A stretch of 64,000 bases of DNA, taken from contig NZ_FNWH01000006.1 in NCBI RefSeq assembly GCF_900106585.1, positions 1,206,501 to 1,270,500 on the forward strand, read 5' to 3'. Shown piece after piece: positions 1-7,791 of this stretch. Position numbers and translations under genes: made by a program. Origin of the DNA: Acidaminococcus timonensis. GTDB taxonomy: Bacteria > Bacillota > Negativicutes > Acidaminococcales > Acidaminococcaceae. Positions within the stretch are counted from its first letter, which is position 1. Every line of letters begins with the position of its first letter. Below the pieces are notes generated by a model. That model had not been told where the DNA came from, searched no databases, and saw only the letters and a program-made list of their open reading frames with translations.

Positions 1-223
1 CCGCATCAGGCCGGTCCGACTTCCGCAAGATGGCCACTTTGCTGGTCACCGACTGGCTGCCCCCCAGCCCATCAATCTGTTTTTTGTCCGGGCTGCCCAT
101 AAGCCGCAGCAGCAGCCCGTCCCATTCCTTCCGGTTGGCTGGCAGATCTTTTTCCAGCAGATAGACCCCCTTGCTGGTACCTCCCCGCAGCAGCGTGACC
201 GGTAATTTGTATACTTTTTCCAT
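1..223 (-). CDS. PrpF/methylaconitate isomerase family protein (3' part outside window)
   Basis: Only the first 74 codons are inside the window. They carry the family hallmarks RGGTSKGVYLL (residues 13-23) and DGLGGSQSVTSKVAI (residues 51-65), typical of PrpF-type 2-methylaconitate and oxalomesaconate isomerases, which move double bonds in tricarboxylic acids. ATG at 221-223 is preceded by an AAGGAGGG ribosome site. It is divergent from a LysR regulator, which is the usual layout when the regulator controls such a catabolic gene. The exact substrate cannot be told from this fragment. Confidence 0.8.
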   Translation of the reverse strand, partial: MEKVYKLPVTLLRGGTSKGVYLLEKDLPANRKEWDGLLLRLMGSPDKKQIDGLGGSQSVTSKVAILRKSDRPDA

Positions 224-351
224 GGTGTAACCCTCCTTGGCTTCTTTCCGAACCTTAGATTCTTTTCATGGATTTATGGTACCAGAATTATCAGAATAGG
301 TTAAATTCATCTTTTACTGTTTTATCATAAATTAAATTCATGGTTTGGGGC

Positions 352-402
352 GAAAAAAGACGGACATTCTGGAAATGAGGAAACAGTTTCCAGACTGTCC
401 GT
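352..402 (-). terminator. Stem-loop with U-tract in the prpF/lysR divergent region
   Basis: ACGGACA..CTGGAAA pairs with TTTCCAG..TGTCCGT (about 14 bp with a two-base internal mismatch), and on the minus strand it is followed by TCTTTTTT. It therefore looks like an intrinsic terminator for leftward transcription. It lies 130 bp upstream of the PrpF-type gene rather than after a gene, so it could be a leader attenuator or the end of a short transcript. Confidence 0.6.
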
Positions 403-502
403 TGTTTGATTTCCATGGATTGTAAAACAGTTCCGGCCACGATCCGGCAGAAGCTGTACTTTTTCATTTTCCGTAAAATAGATGCAATTCATAGAATCCA
501 TG

Positions 503-538
503 TTTACCATAGATTTTTACCATAATTTACGGTATAAT
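503..538 (+). promoter_or_regulatory. Probable lysR promoter with LysR-type binding motif
   Basis: TATAAT lies at 533-538, 25 bp before the lysR ATG. TACC and GGTA arms spaced by nine bases overlap it, giving a T-N11-A type arrangement as LysR-family proteins prefer. The -35 is poor. The site would serve autoregulation and control of the divergent gene; this is inferred. Confidence 0.4.
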
Positions 539-562
539 CAAAGAAAAACTCAGGAGCATGCC

Positions 563-1471
563 ATGGACTTCAAAGAACTCACCTATGTGCTGGCCATTGC
601 CCGGCACCAGAACATCACCCGGGCCGCCGAGGCCCTCCATCTCACCCAGCCCACCCTGTCCAAATTCCTCAAGGCCCTGGAAACGGAGCTCCACCAGCCC
701 CTGTTCCAGCGCCTGGGAAACCGGTACCAGCCCACCTACGCCGGAGAGCGATACCTCCAGCGGGCCCGGGAGATCCTGGAAGCCAAACGGGCCCTGGATC
801 AGGAAATGGGCGACATCATCAAGAACAACGAAGGGTACCTGAAGATCGGGTTCCCCACCATGCGGGGCACCTACATGCTGCCGGTGACCCTGCCCATTTT
901 CCACGACCGGTATCCCAATGTGCGGATCGATGTCCACGAGGCCAATTCCGAGCATCTGGTAAAGCTGTTGCTAGAAGGGGACATTGACCTGGCCTTTTTC
1001 AACTACCTGGACCCGGAACCCGGGCTGGCCACCACGGTAATCAGCCGAGAGGAAGTGGTGCTGGTGATGAACAAAGACAGCGAATTCACCCGTTTCGGCC
1101 GGAAAAAGAAAGACTGCCGGTATCCCCACATGGACCTGAAGCTGCTGAAAGACCAGGGGTTCATCCTCCAGAATCCCAGCCAGCGGACCCGGCAGGTGGT
1201 AGACCGGCTGTTCCGGCAGCAGCACCTGGAGCCCCGGATCATCCTGGAAACCAAGAATATCCAGGCCGAGGCGGAGCTGGCCGCTCGGGGGTATGGGTTC
1301 ACCTTCATCACCGAGACCCATCTGAAATACATCCCCGACCGGAGCCAGCTGGCTCTGTTCTCCGTAGGCGATCCCAGCACCACCGTGACTTTCGTAGCTG
1401 CCTACCGGAAAAACGGCTATCTCCCCTTCCACGCCCAGGAATATATTAAGATTGTAAAGGAATTCACGTAA
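563..1471 (+). CDS. LysR-family transcriptional regulator
   Basis: 302 residues, the usual length for the family. The N-terminal winged helix-turn-helix (about residues 15-40, ITRAAEALHLTQPTLSKFL) is followed by a periplasmic-binding-protein-like effector domain (about 90-300). The start at ATG 563 is chosen over an upstream in-frame ATG because CAGGAG lies six bases before it. It is divergent from the PrpF-family gene and probably regulates it in response to a small organic acid. The effector is not predictable from sequence. Confidence 0.9.
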   Translation: MDFKELTYVLAIARHQNITRAAEALHLTQPTLSKFLKALETELHQPLFQRLGNRYQPTYAGERYLQRAREILEAKRALDQEMGDIIKNNEGYLKIGFPTMRGTYMLPVTLPIFHDRYPNVRIDVHEANSEHLVKLLLEGDIDLAFFNYLDPEPGLATTVISREEVVLVMNKDSEFTRFGRKKKDCRYPHMDLKLLKDQGFILQNPSQRTRQVVDRLFRQQHLEPRIILETKNIQAEAELAARGYGFTFITETHLKYIPDRSQLALFSVGDPSTTVTFVAAYRKNGYLPFHAQEYIKIVKEFT

Positions 1472-1474
1472 GAA

Positions 1475-1630
1475 AAAGGGGGTGTGAAAAAATCACAGCC
1501 TCCTTTTTCGGTGGCTGGGGGATAGTGAGTAGTGCTTGGTAAAGAACAAAAAAGGAGCTGTTAAGAAATGAAGATTCATTTCTTAACAGCTCCTTTTTGG
1601 TGGTTAGTGGTTAGTGGCTAGTGCCTGGTG
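1475..1630. repeat. Intergenic repeat cluster: partial GGGGTGTGAAAAA hairpin and two heptad arrays
   Basis: The stretch after lysR holds GGGGGTGTGAAAAAATCACA (half of the hairpin family seen elsewhere in the window). It also holds two heptad arrays of the form GGATAGT-GAGTAGT-GCTTGGT (1519-1540) and GGTTAGT-GGTTAGT-GGCTAGT-GCCTGGT (1602-1629). The arrays are degenerate versions of the (GACTAGT)n units found at 9090, 10357, 18693 and 31660. Confidence 0.6.
1548..1598. terminator. Bidirectional intrinsic terminator
   Basis: A perfect stem of about 20 bp (GGAGCTGTTAAGAAAT paired with ATTTCTTAACAGCTCC) is flanked by A5 and T5. It can stop rightward transcription from lysR and leftward transcription from the ADP-ribosylglycohydrolase gene. 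Confidence 0.85.
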
Positions 1631-1679
1631 ATACTGTACCCATAAGTATGGACACTTTATAAGAGCAGCACCTGCTCAC

Positions 1680-2462
1680 TCATTCTTTATCCACAGCATT
1701 CTTCATTTCCGGCAGATAGAATTTCCGTCCCTCTTCCAAAATTTCTTCCGGAATCCCATAAAACGGTTCAGCGATGCTGCCGGCAATGGCCGCCAGGGTA
1801 TCGCTGTCCCCTCCCAGAGAAACAGCATTGCGCAGGGCATCTTCAAAACTGCTGCTGTCCAGGAAGCTCACCAGGGCCTGGGGTACGGAGTTCTGGCAGG
1901 TGGCATCCCCCTGGTAGGTATCCCGGATCCCTTCGACGGTGAAGGAAAGATCATAAAAAGGTTTCAGATACTCCCGAATCTCTTCTTTGCTTTTTTTCTG
2001 CCGGGCCAGGAAAATGGCCCCGGCCACAGCCTGGGCCGCCCGATAGCTTTCGGGATGGTTGTGGCTCACTTCACAGGTCAAAATGGCCAGCTGCCGGGCT
2101 TCCGCCAGAGTCCGTCCGTACCAGCCAGCCGGGGACACCCGCATGGCGGCTCCGTTTCCGAAGCTTCCGTAGGCCCCCATTTCGGGGTGGAACAGCCAGT
2201 AACGGAATTTGCCGCCGAACCCGGCATCCGGATACTTCTGCCCCAAAGCCCGCATTTCCCTGGCCAAAAGCGGCAGGACTGTATGGCGCTCCAGCAGCTT
2301 GCCCTGGGCTTTGGCGGCAGCAAAGGCCCGGGCCACGGCCAGGGTCATAAGGGAATCGTCCGTGGCCCGGCACCCCTGGGAAAACAGAGGAAACGCCTTA
2401 TGCCTATAATTCCGCCATTCATATTTGGAACCCACAATATCGCCAATGAATGCACCTTCCAT
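1680..2462 (-). CDS. ADP-ribosylglycohydrolase family protein
   Basis: 260 residues with the DraG/ARH fold signatures: GDIVGS near the N-terminus, TDDSLM (34-39) as the first metal-binding motif, SHNHPESYRAAQAV in the middle and GGDSDTLAAIAGSIAEP near the C-terminus, which supplies the second metal ligands. Such enzymes remove ADP-ribose from proteins, nucleic acids or free conjugates with two Mg ions. No ADP-ribosyltransferase is visible nearby, so the substrate is open. An AAGGAGGT site sits eight bases before ATG 2462. Confidence 0.88.
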   Translation of the reverse strand: MEGAFIGDIVGSKYEWRNYRHKAFPLFSQGCRATDDSLMTLAVARAFAAAKAQGKLLERHTVLPLLAREMRALGQKYPDAGFGGKFRYWLFHPEMGAYGSFGNGAAMRVSPAGWYGRTLAEARQLAILTCEVSHNHPESYRAAQAVAGAIFLARQKKSKEEIREYLKPFYDLSFTVEGIRDTYQGDATCQNSVPQALVSFLDSSSFEDALRNAVSLGGDSDTLAAIAGSIAEPFYGIPEEILEEGRKFYLPEMKNAVDKE

Positions 2463-2483
2463 GATGAGAGACCTCCTTGCTAA

Positions 2484-2621
2484 GATGTCAGAGCGCCCTG
2501 ACGGGCTTCAAGATGCCAGATATCAGCTTGTTCGAGCTGAAACTCACGACAGTACGGCTTTATCGCCAGGCAAGCTGACGTCTCAAAGCGAGCGTCAGCG
2601 AGCGCTCTAACTTCTGACATC
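2484..2621. repeat. 138-bp inverted-repeat element between xth and the ARH gene
   Basis: The outer arms GATGTCAGAGCGC (2484-2496) and GCGCTCTAACTTCTGACATC (2602-2621) are inverted copies differing by a seven-base insertion. The interior holds further short palindromes (GCCCTGACGGGC, GCGAGCGTCAGCGAGCGC). No coding potential is seen. It could be a miniature mobile or REP-type element. Confidence 0.45.
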
Positions 2622-2626
2622 TCGTT

Positions 2627-3382
2627 TCATTCCTTCCAGTCCAGCTCCACCGGGCAGTGGTCGCTGCCGAAGATTTCGTTGTGGATGACCACGTCCTGGA
2701 TGTGTTCCTTTCCGTTTGCACTGACCAGGAAGTAGTCGATGCGCCATCCGGCATTCCGTTCCCGTGCCTTGAACATATAGGACCACCAGGTGTAGGCCCC
2801 TTCCCGATCCGGATACAGGCTGCGGAAGGAATCCACAAACCCGTGCTGCAGGAACTGTTGGAACTTGGCCCGTTCCTGATCGCTGAACCCGGCGTTCTTG
2901 TGATTGCTGTCCGGGTTCTTCAGGTCGATGGGCTGTGCGGCCACGTTCAGGTCCCCGCACACGATCACCGGCTTCTTCTCCGCCAGCCGGCTCACATAGT
3001 CCTGGAAGGCATCCTCCCATTTTTCCCGATAATCCAGGCGTACCAGCCCCCGCTGGGAGTTGGGGGTATACACGTTCACCAGGATGAAGCCCGGGTATTC
3101 GGCCGTAATGACCCGGCCTTCCTGGTCGTGTTCCTCGATGCCCAGGCCATAGGTGACGTTTTCCGGTTCTTCCTTCGTGAAGATAGCAGTCCCGGAATAG
3201 CCCTTTTTCACCGCACTGTTCCAGTATTCATGGTAGCCGGGAAATTCAAAGGTGGACTGCTCCCGCTGCATCTTCGTTTCCTGGATGCAGAAGATATCCG
3301 CATCCGCCTGTTGCATGAAATCAGCAAAGCCCTTGTTCATGCAGGCCCGCAGGCCGTTAACATTCCAGGTAATCAGTTTCAT
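2627..3382 (-). CDS. xth: Exodeoxyribonuclease III (AP endonuclease)
   Basis: 251 residues, standard for ExoIII/ExoA. It starts MKLITWNVNGLRA and has the Mg-binding glutamate in CIQETKMQ (about 33-40), GDLNVA in the middle and the C-terminal SDHCPVE with the catalytic Asp-His pair. It cuts DNA at abasic sites and trims 3' blocked ends in base-excision repair. Downstream lies the inverted-repeat element and the ARH gene. Confidence 0.95.
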   Translation of the reverse strand: MKLITWNVNGLRACMNKGFADFMQQADADIFCIQETKMQREQSTFEFPGYHEYWNSAVKKGYSGTAIFTKEEPENVTYGLGIEEHDQEGRVITAEYPGFILVNVYTPNSQRGLVRLDYREKWEDAFQDYVSRLAEKKPVIVCGDLNVAAQPIDLKNPDSNHKNAGFSDQERAKFQQFLQHGFVDSFRSLYPDREGAYTWWSYMFKARERNAGWRIDYFLVSANGKEHIQDVVIHNEIFGSDHCPVELDWKE

Positions 3383-3442
3383 AGGGTTCCCCTCTCTGTT
3401 TATATGTTCACAGTTCCTAGTTCATCGTTTGTCGCTCATAGT

Positions 3443-3557
3443 TATCCTCCCCTAAAAGGGGAGGGGGACCGTTGCGCTTCAGCGCAATGGTGATGGGGTC
3501 TCACACTGAGCGTTGGACCCCCTACCCGCAAGCGGGTCCTTTCCCCCTTTCAGGGGG
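3443..3557. repeat. Hairpin-rich intergenic repeat-like block
   Basis: Between xth and the upstream membrane-protein gene lie four consecutive short hairpins: CCTCCCC/GGGGAGG (3446-3464), TTGCGC/GCGCAA (about 3472-3488), CCCGC/GCGGG (about 3527-3538) and CCCCCTTTCAGGGGG (3543-3557). The 183 bp hold no convincing gene. The layout suggests an extragenic palindromic repeat. Confidence 0.5.
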
Positions 3558-3565
3558 ACACAAAT

Positions 3566-4261
3566 CTATTTCCCCAGCTGGGGAAAGATCCACTCCAGCA
3601 CCGCGCAGGCCACCCCCCACAAAATGGGATAGATGGGTTCCGGCAGGATCCACACAAAGGTGTTCAGCGCCATCCAGAAGCCGGCACTGACCAACAGCAG
3701 ACCCCCGGTAAACAGCAGCCGATGCTGGTAATGGACACCACAGCGGAGGTACTCGAACCCCAGGGCCCCGTAGAAAAGCTGCTGCAGAAAGGATGCTCCC
3801 AGGGCCCCGAAATCAGGATCCAGCACAGCCCACGACGCCCCTGCCAGCAGCAACACTGGCCACAGGGTCCACAAAATCCCCCGGGCCTGGCGCATTTTCT
3901 GCCAACCGAAGAAATTCCACAGGCTGTACCAGGCAAAAGGCACCGCCGCCCAGAACCACAGTTCCAGACCCGGATATTCCACCCGCAGGGGCCAGGACGC
4001 CGGCAGCAGGGTCACCAGACCCAGCACCAGGGCTATAATGGCCAGTTTCCAGGCAAAGGTCCGTTTCTGGTACCGTCCCAGTACGGGGATGGTGAGCCAC
4101 ACCCCGCTGGCCAGCCAGAACAGCAGCACCAGCTTCAGCGGCATATACCAGTCCACCGCCGGGGTGGCAAGGCTGGTCACGATATTGAAGAACAAAAACC
4201 AGCCGAACAGCAGGTCCTTCCGCTGCCGCCAGATCAATTTTCCCAGTTGCACCTTATCCAT
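3566..4261 (-). CDS. Uncharacterised multi-pass membrane protein
   Basis: 231 residues with about seven strongly hydrophobic segments and many Trp/Leu residues, so an integral inner-membrane protein. No motif identifies a family. Its ATG overlaps the end of recO by eight bases (ATGGATAA), so it is translationally coupled to recO and belongs to the corC-recO operon. The function is unknown. Confidence 0.7.
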   Translation of the reverse strand: MDKVQLGKLIWRQRKDLLFGWFLFFNIVTSLATPAVDWYMPLKLVLLFWLASGVWLTIPVLGRYQKRTFAWKLAIIALVLGLVTLLPASWPLRVEYPGLELWFWAAVPFAWYSLWNFFGWQKMRQARGILWTLWPVLLLAGASWAVLDPDFGALGASFLQQLFYGALGFEYLRCGVHYQHRLLFTGGLLLVSAGFWMALNTFVWILPEPIYPILWGVACAVLEWIFPQLGK

Positions 4262-5000
4262 GGGCTGTCTTCTCCATCTGCGCCAGAAACTCCAGGCTCC
4301 GGATGGGCCGGTCCGTCTGGTACAGGATAAATTGATACAAAATTTTTTCCAGGCTCATAAGCTCCCGGCCCCGCACCGTAAAATCAGGCGGTTCGTTCAG
4401 ATCCAGGTGCAGCAGCTGCTCCATCAGGTCCCGGGTGGGCAGGGTAAAAGGCAGTTCATCCCCCATGGCGCATTTTCTGCACAGGAAGCCCCCCTGCACC
4501 AGACTGAAATATCCGTCTTCCGTCACTGGCTCGTTGCAGCTGGTGCATACATCCAGGATGGGATTCAACCCGCACAGGGACAGCAGCTTCAGCAAGGTGC
4601 TGTCCGTCACCAGGCGCTTGTTCCGTTTGCCCAGCAGCCGAAAAGCTTCCAGCAGCAGCTGGAACACCTCCTCCTGGGGTTCCTCTTCTCCCAGCAGGTT
4701 CTCCGCCACTTCCCCGATAATGGCCCCGTAGGCCAGATTTTCCCAATCGGGGGGCTGGGGCATTTCCAGGCTTTCACAGCTGCGCAGGGTGGCCACCTTG
4801 CGGCCTGGAGCCAGCGTCACCTGCAGGTGGGCAAAAGGTTGCACCAGCCGGCCGCTCTGGCTGCGGGGATAGGCTGCCCCATAGGCCACAAAGGGGATTT
4901 TTCCGTGTTCACGACAAAAGCAGACTGCGTATTTATCCGCAGTCTGCCAATTTCTAACCCGGAGGATGATTGCTTCGTCTTGAAACATTTCACTGCTCAT
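4254..5000 (-). CDS. recO: DNA repair protein RecO
   Basis: 248 residues. An N-terminal OB-fold (about 1-80) is followed by a helical domain with a zinc site Cys152-x-x-Cys155 and Cys174-x-x-Cys177. RecO anneals strands and loads RecA with RecF and RecR during gap repair. It overlaps the upstream CorC-type gene by 11 bp, and its stop overlaps the following membrane-protein start. The position after era matches the conserved era-recO order in Firmicutes. Confidence 0.92.
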   Translation of the reverse strand: MSSEMFQDEAIILRVRNWQTADKYAVCFCREHGKIPFVAYGAAYPRSQSGRLVQPFAHLQVTLAPGRKVATLRSCESLEMPQPPDWENLAYGAIIGEVAENLLGEEEPQEEVFQLLLEAFRLLGKRNKRLVTDSTLLKLLSLCGLNPILDVCTSCNEPVTEDGYFSLVQGGFLCRKCAMGDELPFTLPTRDLMEQLLHLDLNEPPDFTVRGRELMSLEKILYQFILYQTDRPIRSLEFLAQMEKTAHG

Positions 5001-5877
5001 GGACAGCCGCTTCCTTCTTGTTGTCTTTTTTCAAAGGGATGACCCGCACCCGCAGCACCCGAAAACCAGTGGAATCCAGCACTTCAAACTTGTAGCCGTT
5101 TTCCACCACACTGTCGCCCACCACAGGCTGCCGGCCGATCAGACCGAACACATAGCCCCCGATGGTATCCTCTTCCGGATCATCGAACTGGATGCCCATG
5201 ATTTCTGATACTTCGTCCAGCAGCACAAGGCCATCAAACACATAGGAACCGTCGGGCATCTTATTGATTTCCGGCATATCCGTGTCATGCTCGTCCTGGA
5301 TGTCGCCCACGATTTCCTCCAGCAGGTCCTCCATGGTCACCAGGCCGGCTGTACCCCCGTACTCATCGGCCACTGCCGCCATCTGCACATGTTTGTGCTG
5401 CATCAGCTGCAGGATTTTAGCAATGGACATGCTTTCGGGCACCACGTCGATTTCCCGCATGATGCTCCTCAGGTCGAAGCCGGGGGCCTTATAATCCGCA
5501 TTCATGAATTCCCGGATGTGGATCATGCCCAAAATGTGATCCCGGTCCTCCTCACACAGGGGATACCGGGTATGCCCCGATTCCCGGATGACTTTCATGT
5601 TTTCTTCGATGGAATCATCCACGAACAGACAGACCATATCCTGCCGGGGGACCATCACTTCCCGGGCCACCCGGTCAGCAAAGTCGAACACATTGTCGAT
5701 GAGCCTGCTTTCCACCGGGTCGATGCTGCCGCCTTTTTCACTGGCACTGACCATCTTCCGGAGATCATCCTCAGAATGGCCGGTTCCTTTATGCACCGGT
5801 TCCATGCCCATGAAATGGTACAGGGCTTCCCCCACATGCCAGAACAAGAAGGCAAAAGGATATACAATTGGTTTCAA
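4990..5877 (-). CDS. CBS-domain CorC/HlyC-family protein, short form
   Basis: 295 codons from a TTG at 5875-5877. After one hydrophobic segment (about 4-25) come two CBS domains (about 60-190) with the family signature AAVADEYGGTAGLVTMEDLLEEIVGDI, then a C-terminal CorC/HlyC transporter-associated domain. The four-helix DUF21 membrane domain of long homologues is absent, as in E. coli CorC, which also neighbours ybeY/phoH genes. The TTG has no good ribosome site. A strong AAAGGAGAG-ATG at 5912-5914 lies in another frame, so the start may be frameshifted. Confidence 0.8.
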   Translation of the reverse strand: MKPIVYPFAFLFWHVGEALYHFMGMEPVHKGTGHSEDDLRKMVSASEKGGSIDPVESRLIDNVFDFADRVAREVMVPRQDMVCLFVDDSIEENMKVIRESGHTRYPLCEEDRDHILGMIHIREFMNADYKAPGFDLRSIMREIDVVPESMSIAKILQLMQHKHVQMAAVADEYGGTAGLVTMEDLLEEIVGDIQDEHDTDMPEINKMPDGSYVFDGLVLLDEVSEIMGIQFDDPEEDTIGGYVFGLIGRQPVVGDSVVENGYKFEVLDSTGFRVLRVRVIPLKKDNKKEAAVHEQ

Positions 5878-5990
5878 TAAGCGGCCAAGGGCCGGTCCTG
5901 CGTCTATAAGTCATCTCTCCTTTGGATTGTTCCACACAAAATCATAAAATAGATACACTTTTTTATTATACACGCTGGCATGCTTTCCGG

Positions 5991-6917
5991 TCAATATTGA
6001 GGCCGGTCGTTGGCCAGGCCCAGGCGCTTCAGGTCGCCCTCTTTTTCCCGCCATTTGGGCCGTACCTTCACCCACAGTTCCAGGTATACCCGGTTGCCGA
6101 TCAGATTCTCGATATCCTTCCGGGCCCGCTGGCTGATTTCCTTGAGCATCTTCCCTTTAGCCCCGATCAGGATGGCCTTCTGGGAATCCCGTTCCACGTA
6201 GATATCCGCCCGTACATACACCATGTCGTTGGGCCGGGTCTTCATTTCCTGGACCTGCACTGCCACCGCATGGGGCACTTCATCCCGGGTCAGCTGCAGG
6301 ATCTTCTCCCGGATGATTTCTGCCGCCATGACCCGTTCCGGCTGGTCCGTATACATGTCCTCCGGATAGAAGCTGGGGCCCACCGGCAGGCAGGCTTCGA
6401 TTTCCTGCAAAAGCGGTGTAAAGTCCTCATCGGCCAGGGCGGACAGGGTCAGGATGCTGCGGAAGGGGTATTCTTTCTGGAAATGGGCGATGATGGGCAG
6501 CAGGCTCTCCTTGTTGGAGATCTGGTCGATTTTGTTCAGCACCAGGATCACCGGAGCCTTACATTCTTCCTTCAGCCGCTCCAGGATGACCTGTTCTCCC
6601 TTGCCCCGCTTTTCCGAGGCATCCACCACGAACAGTACCACATCCACTTCCTTGATGGCATTCACCGCTGCCTGGACCATGTGTTCCCCCAGTTTATCCT
6701 GGGGTTTGTGCAGACCCGGGGTATCCAGGAAGACCATCTGGGCCGCATCCGTGCTCAAGATGCTCAGGATCCGGTTCCGGGTGGTCTGAGGCCGGTCGGA
6801 AATGATGGCCACCTTTTCCCCCACCAACTGGTTCACCAGGGTGCTCTTGCCCGCATTGGGGCGTCCCACAACGGCCACAAAGCCGGAGCGGTGCTGTTTC
6901 TGTTCTTGCTGTTCCAT
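5991..6917 (-). CDS. era: GTPase Era
   Basis: 308 residues. P-loop GRPNAGKST (18-26), switch II DTPG (65-68) and NKID (128-131) define the GTPase domain. The C-terminal KH domain (GAKGKMLKEIS region, about 250) binds the 3' end of 16S rRNA during 30S maturation. The gene follows cdd by 15 bp in the phoH-ybeY-cdd-era cluster. Confidence 0.97.
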   Translation of the reverse strand: MEQQEQKQHRSGFVAVVGRPNAGKSTLVNQLVGEKVAIISDRPQTTRNRILSILSTDAAQMVFLDTPGLHKPQDKLGEHMVQAAVNAIKEVDVVLFVVDASEKRGKGEQVILERLKEECKAPVILVLNKIDQISNKESLLPIIAHFQKEYPFRSILTLSALADEDFTPLLQEIEACLPVGPSFYPEDMYTDQPERVMAAEIIREKILQLTRDEVPHAVAVQVQEMKTRPNDMVYVRADIYVERDSQKAILIGAKGKMLKEISQRARKDIENLIGNRVYLELWVKVRPKWREKEGDLKRLGLANDRPQY

Positions 6918-6932
6918 GCAGATTCCTTTCTT

Positions 6933-7307
6933 TTATAACACAAAACTGTACGGCAGCAGTTCCGCCACCGTGGTTTCCTTCCATTCGCCTTTCAGATTCG
7001 TCAGATATACTTTCGGGATGGCAAATTCTGCCATCACCTGCCGGCAGGCTCCACAGGGAGACACCGGCTGCGAGGTATCCGCTGTGACACAAAGGGCCGA
7101 AAACTCCTGCACCCCTTCCTTCACCGCCGCAAAGATGGCACACCGTTCGGCGCAGATACACAGGCCATAGGAAGCGTTCTCAATGTTACAGCCGGTGAAG
7201 ATTCTTCCGTCGCCAGCCCGCACCGCCGCCCCTACCGCAAAGTGGGAATAGGGGCTGTAGCTGTGCTGCCGGGCCTTCACCGCCGCTTCGAACAGTTCCC
7301 GGTCCAT
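6933..7307 (-). CDS. cdd: Cytidine deaminase
   Basis: 124 residues, the short tetrameric type. The zinc site is Cys52-Ala-Glu54 and PCGAC (84-88). It deaminates cytidine and deoxycytidine to uridines for pyrimidine salvage. ATG 7307 is used: it lies one base after the ybeY stop (TGACATG), with GGAGG inside the ybeY end as ribosome site. The reading frame runs further upstream but lacks family similarity there. Confidence 0.93.
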   Translation of the reverse strand: MDRELFEAAVKARQHSYSPYSHFAVGAAVRAGDGRIFTGCNIENASYGLCICAERCAIFAAVKEGVQEFSALCVTADTSQPVSPCGACRQVMAEFAIPKVYLTNLKGEWKETTVAELLPYSFVL

Positions 7308-7308
7308 G

Positions 7309-7791
7309 TCAGCCTCCGTATTTTTCTTCCGCCAGGTCCAGTTCCCGCAGGATTTCTTCTTCCCGGGCTCGCATGACTCTCTTGTCTGCTTCCACCATAT
7401 GGTCATAGCCCAGCAAGTGCAGCATGCCGTGCACGGCCAGATACGTCATTTCCCGGGTAAGTCCGTGGCCGAATTCCTCCCCCTGCTCTACAGCCCGGGG
7501 AGCGGAAATGATCACATCTCCCAGCAGGTGCTCTGCTGCCCCGTCGTCCACTTCCGGTTCCTCGTCCCCCTCGTCCAGGGCAAAGCTCAGTACGTCCGTG
7601 GGACGGTCGATGCCCCGGTACTCCCGGTTCAGGGTATGGATTTCCTCATTGTTTACAATGGTGATATCCACTTCCGTGTTGTCCGTCAAATTTTCCTTCC
7701 GGGCCACAATGTCCATGGCCTTTTTCAGAGTCGCTTCCAGTTCTTCCGGAATGGCGATCTCTTCCTGGTTGTTTTCCAGTGTAACAATCAT
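7309..7791 (-). CDS. ybeY: Endoribonuclease YbeY
   Basis: 160 residues. The metal-binding motif His121-x3-His125-x5-His131 (HGMLHLLGYDH) is intact. YbeY acts in 16S rRNA 3'-end maturation and ribosome quality control. Start ATG overlaps the phoH stop (ATGA), indicating translational coupling. Confidence 0.95.
   Translation of the reverse strand: MIVTLENNQEEIAIPEELEATLKKAMDIVARKENLTDNTEVDITIVNNEEIHTLNREYRGIDRPTDVLSFALDEGDEEPEVDDGAAEHLLGDVIISAPRAVEQGEEFGHGLTREMTYLAVHGMLHLLGYDHMVEADKRVMRAREEEILRELDLAEEKYGG

Noticed and set aside
325..510. 61-codon minus-strand frame in the prpF/lysR gap
   Set aside because: It runs through the terminator hairpin, has no ribosome site and no recognisable features.
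1680..2462. ADP-ribosylglycohydrolase as part of a toxin-antitoxin or defence pair
   Set aside because: No ADP-ribosyltransferase or other partner is adjacent; neighbours are DNA-repair and regulatory genes on separate units.
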